NCBI GenBank assembly: GCA_907163375.1
Contig: CAJQUW010005272.1
Coordinates: forward strand, 62,001-126,000
DNA length: 64,000 nt
Reading direction: 5' to 3'
Source of the DNA: Prostheceraeus crozeri
Taxonomy: Eukaryota; Platyhelminthes; Polycladida; Euryleptidae
How positions within the stretch are numbered: the stretch's first letter is position 1; every line of letters starts with the position of its first letter. Positions 37,201 through 49,200 of this stretch are shown piece after piece. A model generated the notes under the pieces. The model saw only the letters and a list, made by a program, of their open reading frames with translations, did not search any database and was not told the origin of the DNA. The translations under genes were made by a program, and so were the position numbers.

Positions 37201-40200
37201 AATTAATTGCTGCTTTCCAATGCCATCTAATCAATTAAGTCCTACTTCCCAATGCCACCAATCAATTAATTGCTTCTTTCCAATGCCATCTAATCAACTA
37301 AGTCCTGCTTTCCAATGCCATCTAATCAATTGATTGCATTTTCCTAATGCCATCAATCAATTAATTGCTGCTTTCCAATGCCACAAATAAATACAGTCTT
37401 TTCTTTTTCAACTAAAGCTTGATGGAGGAAGAGAAGTCCATGCAGCAAATGTGTCTCTTAGCTGAAGATCAAAGAAACAGAACAAAATGAAGGCGAAGAT
37501 AATTGGGGAAGACAAAGGTGAAGGCTTTTTGTAGCAACTTGATTGCAGGAAGCTAATATTTGATAATCACTGAGTGCATTTATTCCGGAGGGATATTCAG
37601 AGTCTTCATGTCTAGTTCTCCTTTTTGATCTTGTACATTGCAGATACGCTACAAAGAAAAGAGCAATCAAATCAAGTAATTCACATCAAAATACAATCTT
37701 TGTTATTTCATTGCTTTGACATGTGAATTTCATTCAAATAACAAGAATGTTGAGAGGATAGACTGCGTTAATGATAAAAAACGTCCCCTCTTCATATCAT
37801 GCAGTCATGTCGTTAGAAGGAGTTTCCATGACTCCAAGATTATTGAGAATTGATTCATTGATGATTGCGTAACTGATGAGAACGACTTTCTTGTGTTCCA
37901 AGGAGAATGAAATGTGGCTGAGCATGCTTCCAGGCTTTCACCGATCGAGAATCATTCCTCGGAAGATAGCAACAAAGTAATCTATCGAATAGCAGTTGCT
38001 AGATCAATGGCATTAGTTAGATGATATAATTAGGAAATGTTTGAAACAAATAACAAATTATAGACACAATTTATGGATTGTAAAGTTGCAATAACTTTGA
38101 TTTTACCGAACGAGGGGATGACAGCTTCATAGGGACATCGGGGAAGGGGCGTCGGCCTTGGAAGGGTTAATTTGGTATGATCATGGTTAGATCCGGTCTG
38201 ATTCTGGCGACTGGGGACCTGGGTGGCCAATGTCTTCACAACTGCCGGTTTTTGTCATTTCTCGTCAAAATCATGGATTAATTTCAATAATTTAACCAGC
38301 GTTTAAAATGACGCAATCAATTTTATACTTGGCGTTCCCAACACGTTTCAGATACAATGAGCAGCAGCTAAAGCGTTGGACATGATGAGAAACATGTGGA
38401 ACGATTATAAATGGTTACGCAAAAGCAGATGATTATGAATAAGAAGAAGATTGAATTGATGGTGAATGAAGATATGATTACATCACCATTCATGTGAAAT
38501 TCAATGAACGGATAAACGTTATGTTCGATTTTTTGAGATTAGGGAAGTTAATTAGTTAATTTCGCAGATCAATAACTTTGCAGTCAATTTCAAACAAAAA
38601 TATAACAAATAACAAAATGCACGAGAACACTTCATTCCACATGAAATAGTAGCCATATATCTCTGGAACAGAAAACATGAGTAGCTATTTTTCATGAGTA
38701 ATATTTGCATTCGCATCATGAAATTGCTTTCAAAATTTACAACTTGGTAGGCCTACAATATACTAAACGAATTTACTACTAAATCCAAAGAATCAATATC
38801 ATGCAGAAACGCGGTTAAATATTTGTTGCATATTGTGGTTCATAGTAAGCCTCTTGTCGATCAATTTTCTATTATATTTTCTGATCGTCTTATATCTGAT
38901 AAATAATTGAAACTTTTGCAAACAATTTATTATTGCCAATTTTTTGGCCTGCAGCATATGTAATGCTCTAAATACAAATAGCCATTTTTAACTGAAAATT
39001 CCAAGTCACTGATTTCGATCGATTAATGTGTCAATTAGGTTAATTCCTGCTTGGCGACTGCAAAATTTTTGTACTTTGTAGTGTTATACGTGTACTCCTG
39101 TGGCAACCAAAGCATTCATGTAATACGAAAGATGACTAAGTCGAATGAAATATGCTGCTTAAAGCGAATATGCACATAACTTAATGGACTTGATAGCTAT
39201 AGAATACCATAATAGAATGTCTGAACTCAAAATGTGTGTCGAATTGTAATGATAATAAGGGTAGGCTACCACACTGAATTAGAAGTTATGTATTGAAAAT
39301 TTTGAAAATATAATGTTGATTTAAATAATGTAAAATTCCTTGACTGATAATCCTTTTAAATTATTTAATACACAACTTCTGATTCAGTGTGGACAATCAA
39401 TATTTTTCACTATTACACATTAATTTAGGACTGCAGCATTTCGTACATTTCATGCTGAAAGAACCGCACTTTGTGAATAATGCACATTGTAACTTACCAA
39501 TACATATCCAAAGTTCGCATTCGCTTGATTCCAATGACAGACAGTTCTTCTCCCTTTCTTTTCTTACTTTCTTGAAAGCGAGGTATTGTAAAAGCGAGAC
39601 GAATCAGACAATAGTCGAAAGAAATTTGTAAATAAAAAATATATTCCAAATGTAAATGGGTACACGGCATACGCTGAAGATTCTTGTCAGTAATGAATTT
39701 GGAAATGAATTCGAATAGCAATGCTTCACAGTTCACATACACTTCTCACAAATCAAGGATTGAATGAAAGGTGTATGACAAAGTCCACTGCGTTAATCAA
39801 TCTTCCACATGTTTAATGGAATTTGGCCGGAGGTCTCAGTGTTTGATGCCCGTTAAATGGGATCTCGTGTCTCGCTAATGCAGTGCACAGTAGGTGTTCC
39901 ACATGTAGCGCGTTGACGCTTTAAGACTGAATGACAATGCCAGATGTCTTGACTTATCTCATAAGACTGTACCAGTCTATGGAATGAAATTCTTTATTAA
40001 CATTGCTATTTGCATGTTCTAAGTTGAGGAAAATAAAGTGAAACGGATGAAGAATTAGTCGAAATTTCAGATATGTAGGTTTATCAAACCACACGGTCTC
40101 CTCCGGTATGATTATGCGTGTTTAACGAGGCTTTTCTACAGTTTACGGGACAGAATAGTTCACAGATGGATAATTGTTTGGCAAGATGGGCAAAAATGAT

Positions 40201-43200
40201 TTTCGTAATTTAGTGAAAGGTGACAAAGAGGCATGGGAAATGGAAATCACTCCGTTCCAACAGGGGTCCGACCCCCCCTTGGAAAATTCTGGAGGGGGTC
40301 CGGACCCCCATGACCCCCCTAGATGCTGCGCCCCTGCATGAGTTCATGAACCGCTCAGACGCACTATATAATCCCTCGCCAAGTTGCTCAGCATTTGTGC
40401 TCTTGAGAACGTCTGAGGACGAAACGCGTTAGGCCGTTACATATGATTTCAAAGCAATGAAAGTTTCGTCAACGAAGAGAACGATTTCCGTTAACTTGAG
40501 CACCTCCCGCTTAGTGGACACTCTGGAAAAAGTAGTCAGCTGATGTTCTATTTATAAAGAGAATGCATGCATCTTAATGAATAGCAGCAAATCAGCAGCA
40601 ACCGCATTTTCCAATGAAGTGAATACATGGCATTTATTGCGTTTTCCACAAATACGAATGTGTTTTGAATTGTGGGAATGAAACGATGACCAAACCTTTT
40701 TCAAAATGATAAAATAGGAATCCAAGTATTTCTAAAGTGTTCTCCTTTTGTTGATGATGGCTTCAAGATTCCTTCTGATGATAACCATAGAGCTGGTCGA
40801 AATATGTAAGGATTAGCAGCAAGTAGCAAAAGGGAATTCTTCAGACCAGATTCATCAATTGTACGCGATATTAATGTTGAAACTGAACACGTGCAGAGTT
40901 GGTGTGAAATGAATTGTTTGTCGCTAAACATGATGAAATCGAAGTTGCTTTTTTTGTTCTAGAAGCATGAATGTTGATTTTTCTGATGTACCACAGTTTT
41001 CGGTTGAAATTGTTGAATGTGTTTCCATTCTGGGTGTTACAATAACTAGTGACCTTAGTTGGAATAGTCATGTTTGTAATTTGCTGAAAAAGTGTAACAG
41101 CCGTTTCTATGTACTGCGACAACTTTGGCCTTATGTAAGCACTGACGAACTGCACATGCTGTACTCTGCATATATACGCTCACCGCTCGAGTACGTTTGT
41201 CCCATATTTGTTGGTCTGAGTAAAACGTTCTCTTCCAAATTAGAATCTATCGATAAACGTGCTCACCGAATTATTTACGGAAACAAACCACGCCAGTGTC
41301 GATGCTGTAAAGGTGAACTGAAAAAGCGACGGCATGAGCTGAGTATCAGTGTTTACAAGCGAATTGAAACTGACAGAAATCATATCCTGAATCCTATAAT
41401 TCCCAGAAGACTTCCGCGATCTGATGTACCATCAATCCCCTGTTGCAGTACTGAAAAGACCCGCAGATCTTTCCTACCATATACCGCTTGCCTCCTGAGT
41501 AACCTAACCGATCTCTAACTCAAAAAGCTTCTTGTAATTTCTTTATGTCCCTATTGATTTGTGATATATCTTTGATTGTCATTTACACTGAAATATACGC
41601 CTTACTTACTTACTTACTTTTTGAATTGCCTGAATTCCTAAATAAAAAATTAATGCAAATATTATCATGTTTTTTTCATTACAAATCGAAAAACTGTTTA
41701 ATTGTCTGACATTTTTAAAAGAAACAATCTCTCAAAGCGACCAATATGGCATTTACCGCCATCTGATCGAGGCACTTCAAGCATGCATGCACCATACTTA
41801 GATAAAACATAAACTCGGGTATGTGGAATAGTGAATTTAATGCAGAAGTCCGCACGTGATTGGTCTACAAGATGATGTACAAGGTCACTCAATTATCAAA
41901 ATCAGTAATGCGCCACTTGAAATTGCATTACCTACAATTCTAGCAGTTTAGAGGCACCTGCTTAGATTATGTTGAATATTATATAAACATTTATTTCAAT
42001 CACTTTTATATAACAGACATAATCAGTCATGTACTGAATAAAACATAGTCCTCCACATGAAGTGACGAAATCAAATAAGATCCATAACGAAAAGATTACA
42101 AAAGAAATGGATTGACAATTAGATAATCTTCTTCTGCAACGACTTATGAAACCATGTGCTGATATGAAGGCCGTCTAAAGAAAATTAATCTTCACTTCCG
42201 TCGTGATAAGTAGCAATTCTCTTGTTCAGTAGCAGTATTGATAAACTAAGCTGAAAATAGAAGTCCCTCACTTAAAGCGCTCTGTTATCTCTCTTCTGAT
42301 CGATCGTTCAAATATATTGAAATGAGACTTCTCAAGTATTTCCGTTAATTGTCAACCCCATTTGCAGGAAATTTCCTAGTCTACTTCCTGCTCTGCAGTT
42401 GACACATTTTCAATTGGGACTGATTTATAAGAGGAGAATGTTTTTAGAAACACAACAATAGTGAGAAGTCTGTCTGCAAGTAAATTCCTGCGGTCATCTC
42501 CGAAAACTTTCTACTCACATGTTTTCCAGATTAAGTCTGGTATTAGATGACTGTCTTCTCAACGGTTCAGATATCTGACCCGTAATATGATGTAAGAGCC
42601 TGTCAGGCCCACATTGAGATTTCAGTTATTCCAAGTTTCAGTATTCTGATTCCTCTTTAGATAAAAGAACTGACTCTTGACAGTCAACGAATAACGGATG
42701 AATAAAGCCGACACCGTTTCAACGTTACCGCTTCCAATATGCACCAACAATAGAGAAAATGTATCTGCAACCCTAGCCGCAAGGGCATTTGGGTTCATAT
42801 TTCACAGTAGAAAGACTTCTTGAACTGACTTCCAGGGCTATAACGGACACAGTGAGCTTGATTTGACCTATTTCTGTGTAATTGTGGCTTACAGGTGTAT
42901 CCAAATGATATTTCATGAGCTGAAGGACTCTCAGATGGTAAAATGCACAGAAATCCTACACTCTATAACAATAGGGAGAAATAGAACGCAAGCAGACATT
43001 GAAGACAATAGAACGTCGTGAACATGCGTTGTCATGACGACGGTACCTATACAATGGCAGCCTTCAATGGTTGACAATAGGAGATACCGGCAGCTTATCA
43101 GTATACTTTGCAATTATTCACGAGCATCAAGGCTGCTTAATCATTTTGATGAAATAGTTTTCAATAGATCGCCTTGTGACAGTAAATTGCAACTATTGCA

Positions 43201-46200
43201 TGTTTCAGTTATTTGTTTCGTCTAAAGATCTCGCATTCGTGAGGCACAAAGCAGAAAGACAACTCTCTGTAGTAGGCGAATGTCTTAATAGAATAAATGT
43301 GGGCAACATAGATACAAGATGTAGCAATCGGCGCATAGCCGAACAGCTGGAATGACCATCAATACGCAGCTGCTGTCCATTGCAGTCTCACTAACTTGAA
43401 CAGATAGAGAAGGTGGATTTCTATGGTGAAATGTATGCATCATGTGACTATGCTACTTATAAATGTTATAAGTAGTGATGGAAGAGACATTTTCACATAT
43501 CACATTATAAGAACACATTCCGGGTGTCCTAAAAGTGACTCAAAGCTTTGAAGGGTAAATGTTCTTGCATCATTGCAGGGACAATACATTTTGGTACGAG
43601 ATGTGGTGGAGGACGATGACATTCTCAAAACCTTGTCCGAACGGATGGTTCCTAACTTCAGACAGGCGAAGAATCAGTTTCCTGTTTACGGTATGGGTCA
43701 GCCGTCTTGTGATGCTCTCAACAATGTGTTGGTGGACATGATGAACGAAGGGTTTCAGGTGAGTCACTTCAGATGATGAGAGCTGTTCTCACCGGTTGTT
43801 GGAAAAATGAAACTGATCCGAGAACCTGCATGCATTGCATGGATGGAACCGGCCGCCGGCCCGACCCCGGCCGCTTCCAACCGTACAGCGCTGAAGAACA
43901 ACTGAAGAGAATATTTCTCCTATTAGACCGTTATTAGACCAATGATGGACTGTCCTATTGGGACTGGCACAGTGGCAAGTCATAAGCCACAAAACGGCCT
44001 TGCAGACAAAATGTCTCATCAACAGCCAATACGATTAGCGATGGATGTGGGCAGACTTGCTGATCCATGAGCTATCAAACTTATCTAGTTTCACAAAGTA
44101 ATTCGTGCAGCAGGGTTGGGACCGGCCGGGGCCGGGCCGGCGGCTTCAAAACCAGCCGGCCGGTGGCCGGGCCGGCGCTCAGAGAAACCGACCGGGACCG
44201 GGCCGGCGGCCGGCGTCATCTAAATCGGCCGGCCGGTGGCCGGGCCGGTGCATTCAAAACCGGCCGGTCCGAGACCGGTGCATTCAAAACCGGCCGGTCC
44301 GAGGCCGGCGTTTCTAAAACTGGCTGGTCGGAGGCCGGCCTATTTAAAATTCTGATGCTTTCATGGTCATTCAAGATCATGAGCGTGTGGATGAGTATTA
44401 CTACGTGTACGCTCCAAAGTAACCGCATGACATTTTTGATGAGATGAATGTAACTCCGATATGTGAGACTTGATAAAGGACTAGCATAATAATTTAGGCT
44501 ATCACAGGACTTGACGTTTCTTAATAGCATCAAGGATTTAATTGTCTTGTGTCATGTTGACCCTGCTCGCAATTATTCACTCTCAGGAAAGTTTAGAGGA
44601 TGCCATTTCTTGTTGTTTACGTGGTCACAAACTCTAGTTCCGAGGCGACCGACATTTGTTGCTACGATATTGGGCAACATGAGGACGCGGGGCGATCCGC
44701 ATACAGCCTCAGCAGCAACGAAGGAAGGATTGGTAAGCGAGGGGTAATCATCAAATGTGAATTGAGGTGTCACGATGAATGCTTTCGAAAGAAATTGCGC
44801 AACGGCGGGGTAAATCTGAGTCGAAGGATGCCGTGACAAATTTAACAAATATCTACCTAATTTAACATTTGTTTTTTGTGATAATGCACTGATATTTGGT
44901 GCTGTCTGTGTGATTCGAAGGAGGTGGAAAGAGAAGTGATGTAAAGAATACCATGCCGAGGGAAAATAGATGCAAGGAAAGAAGTATTGTGCAGGCTCCT
45001 GCAATGTTGTAGCAGTGATGCAGTTGGTGATGTCGGCAGTGACAAAAAGGCCTGAAAAAGCACCGGCCGGTTTTCAAAATTTGCGACCGGGGCCGCGCTG
45101 GCGGCCGATTCCAACCCTGTCGTGCAGTCTACAGACCAGTGACTTGCTGATATTTGATAAACCAATCACAATATTGTATACTCGCAACTATCATATTTCT
45201 ATTGCACTCAACAATTCATCTTCAAATTCTGTACAGAGAAGCACTCACAGAGCTTGCTGTCAGTATTGATCGAAATATTCTTTTGTTTTGTTATAATCGC
45301 AAGAAAATCGATCATAGGTTACAATGTACTTTGATAATCCCGGCAAATGTCCTTTGACCAGCAAAATCTTGTCTGTAAGCGCATTCAAGCATATTTTGAG
45401 CAGTGTCCGTGAGCTCCATAGCATGCTCAGAAATTTTGTGGAAGGTAAATTCTGTCATCAACAGAAGATTCCACGAGCATCTTTAGTCTCCAAATCCTGA
45501 CTGCTATGAAATGATTAATATGAATTTTAGTGTCACAAATGCTGAGTCAATGTTGTATGTTGGAAATTGGTGGCCGATGACTTTGACAAATGATCAGAAA
45601 TCTATAGAAGGCGTCTTACGAAAACGGTGGGAGAATGCCTCATTGAATGGGATAGCTAAGCCGCGGTTAATACAACTCAAAAAGAGATTTTTGAAAATAC
45701 ATGTGGGCATAGTCTGCTACTACCTCAGTTTAATGAATATTGACCGGTGCGTAAGAAGTTGCCGATTTTCAAATAGCACTTTTAAAAAAGGTCAACAATG
45801 ATGTTTCTTTGGGCCAAATTTGATGAAATTTGAACTGCTCATCAAAAATAGGTAGAAGCTAAAAGTCACAAAATATTAGCGTCGTAGCTATCGCAGTTTT
45901 GGATTGAATACGTGAAGAGAACTGCTATTTTGTCGCATGTTGAGCCTATTACTGAGGGTGGTAGACCACGAAGGCCGTCACGGGCTTGCTGGATAAACAT
46001 GCCCGGGACCAACCTCGCCGGTTGGTATCTTAACTTATTTTTTCGTGTAGTCAATGCCTAACATTAGTAGAGATGAGGGATAATTAATGCAATGAACCTT
46101 CAATTAATTTCTTTTCCTTTATGAAAATCGTGTCTTAGAAACATAAAAGACTAGTTGAGTTAGCATTTGTCAAATTAGTAGTGCATCTATTGCATTCGTA

Positions 46201-49200
46201 CATTTTCCGATGCAGGAATCGACACTTTCACGTCCACTAATTCTGTGAATTTTACAGACTATAGCATTCAGATCATACAGATTTTTCAACACAGCGGTAG
46301 ACCCCGGTTTGCATTCTTTTCTGGCGTTGGCATTCTGAATCTGTAGTAATTGACTGTGCTGCCATTCTAAGAATATCAAATACTTTAGCATCAGACCTTT
46401 AGCATCTGAAGTAAGAATGTAATACGGATCCAAATCCCAAATGCAACTCGGAAACCTTTATATTCGTTATGTAAGATACGGGGAATCTCTCGTTGACATC
46501 AGCTCGGACGTCAAAGAGAATTACTTAGAAGTAAGTCTTGTGAGTTTTGTACATCTTCCTTCAATATTTTTGTAACTGCCTGTTAATTTGAAATATTTTC
46601 AATTTATTGTGATGTAAATGTAATTCTCTATCAGACATCGCTTTTTAAGCATTTCCTTTTTATTTCGATCCTAAGCAGGGATTTTGATCTCTCACATGAT
46701 CGCTAGCAAATATACACACCATACTGCTTGTATTCAGCAGGCTTGACAGACACATAGATATATGCGTCTTAGATTGCGGATTTATGCATGTTGCATTGAT
46801 GACTGCAGCTTGCACATGAACCATAGAAATCCGACTCCCTTTAATATGGATTAGAACGGCCATGGACAATGGAAACAATGCTGCGTGATGGACATGCGCT
46901 GTCATGACGATGGCGGCTTCTTGTGCAGGACAATAGAGAGGTACCAATACCTGGACAGCATCATTTGAAAAGATTCACGATTGTTGTCTTTTCTCTGTAA
47001 ATATAAAATAAAATTGCAAAATAACTTTCAATTGTAAGAGCGTGCAATTACAGCACCTTCCGATAATTTCATTCTTCTAAATATCTACATTCCAAGTAAA
47101 CGTAAACAAAGCGGAAGTCGGATTTCTATGGTATGAACCATAGCTGAAGTGTCGGCGCCCGCTGCTCTCAGAACAGCCATCTCCTGCCTTGCAGAACATC
47201 GTCGTCTTCAATCTGCGCTCCGATCCCGTTCTCTTCTCTGTCAATGACCATGATTTCATGTCGTACACAATTCGACACCAAGACAGACCGGCGGAAACTG
47301 TCTCTATCGGTGACAATCCCGCGCAGTTGGCCATCTTTGAAGACAACCTTCGACAAGAGGTGAGTTATCCACAAAGGGCCTTGGAGCACATGAACCCTTG
47401 CCCCATTGCGGTGATTCTCCGAACGCGCCCCACTGAGAGGGAGGCGAATCCGCACCTCTGCTGATCTCTCAAACTATTGCACCAATCGAATAGGCATTGA
47501 AAGGGAATTCAGAAAAACTGCATCACTCTAATTTCTAAGGTCATCATCCCTGGGATGAGGCATAGAAATAAAGTGTTTATCTGAAGTTCGCTACAATGGA
47601 AATTGACTCAAGGTCGCGGCACATCCGAGGGAACTAAGTTGGGGCATGAAAAACCAATGAAAAGCTTCGATTTACTCATGTGACTGATTCTAACCCAATG
47701 ATGCAGACGTTGGCAGGTGCATCTAAGTGAAAATGCGTGCGATTTATGTGCCATTATTGTGCATTGCCTGAAGCACAATTTCCATTCTAGAGGTTTTATT
47801 GTTGCCAATTTCTATGGGATGAGGTGAAAGTCAAAGGTCAAAAACCGCCAATTCTCAGCAAATTTCCATTAGATCACTATTTGAAAGGGACAACAAAAAT
47901 GACAGCAAAATCTATTAATCCATACACTAGTCGAAAGATCTGTTTAAGGTGGTTACTAAAACGATGATTATTATCAACCGTTATGAGATTACATCATTGT
48001 ATTAGATGAGGTCAAAGGTCAAATAATTCAAACTTTTAGTTCAGCTCAAATAACACTAAAATCGCACAATTTAGTATTTAGTTTGTACAGGTGAAAGAAC
48101 AAGCCAATTCAGTGACTTGTACCGAGACACTGAGACTAACAGCAACATGATTCTGAAAAATTTCAGTAATTGTTCATCCGAAGCATGTCTAAAAAGTTCA
48201 AATTCAATAAAACATTTGCTTGAAATTTGAATTTCAAACATGAATACATAATAAGCAGATAATTTCAAATTCAAAGATTTTGCGTCTGTGAACATCTCTC
48301 TATATGAATAGGAAGAATCCTTTATGTAATTTCAACTGATTTCGTCAAGGACTGATGCCGCAATACACATTAGAAGTGAATATATACCGAAATCAGCCAA
48401 AATATTGCAAACATTCAAATTTTAAAATAGTTCTCACACCGAAAGTATTGCGCCAAATTTATTATCCATCTGTCAAAAGTTGCATGATACGTAGAAAGTA
48501 CGAGGGGTGATTGAAAAGTTCGCGGCCCGATATAGAAAAAAGCATATTTCGCATACGATGCATATTTATTTTTCGACATAATCGCCCCTACAATCAACGC
48601 ACTTAGCCCAACGGTGCTGCACTGCGCGGACCCCTTGCTCATAGAAGTGTGAGTCTTTGGAGTCCAGATACTCCTCAACGGCCTTCATAACGTCACTGTT
48701 GGATGCGAAGTGCTGACCACTGAGCTCCAATTTCATTTTCGGGAAGAGATGAAAGTCCGATGGTGCCAGATCAGGAGAATAGGGTGGATGGGAAATGATG
48801 TCAAACCCACAACCTTGGATGGCAGACATGGCGGTAGCGGAGGTGTGAGCAGGCGCATTGTCTTGATAGAAGAGCACGCCTTTCGTGAGCTTCCCTCTCC
48901 GCTTGATCTTGATCTGCACTCGTAACTGCTGCAACAAATGAGCGTAGTATTCGCCAGTAATTGTCCGAACAGTCTCTAGGAAGTCCAACAACAAAACTCC
49001 CTTCGAATCCCAAAAAATGGAGGCCATGACCTTTCCCGCGGACCTGGTGACCTTGTCTTTCCGCGGAGTTGGTGATCCTGGGTGCTTCCATTGTTTCGAT
49101 TGTTCTTTCGACTCTGGCTGATAGTGGTGAACCCAAGTCTCATCCATCGTAATGAACCGGTCAATGAAATTTTCAGGATCTCTTACGAACAGCGCCAGGT

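Noticed and set aside
31116..37410. CRISPR-like regular repeats
   Set aside because: Repeats are contiguous satellites without unique spacers, in a eukaryotic intron context.
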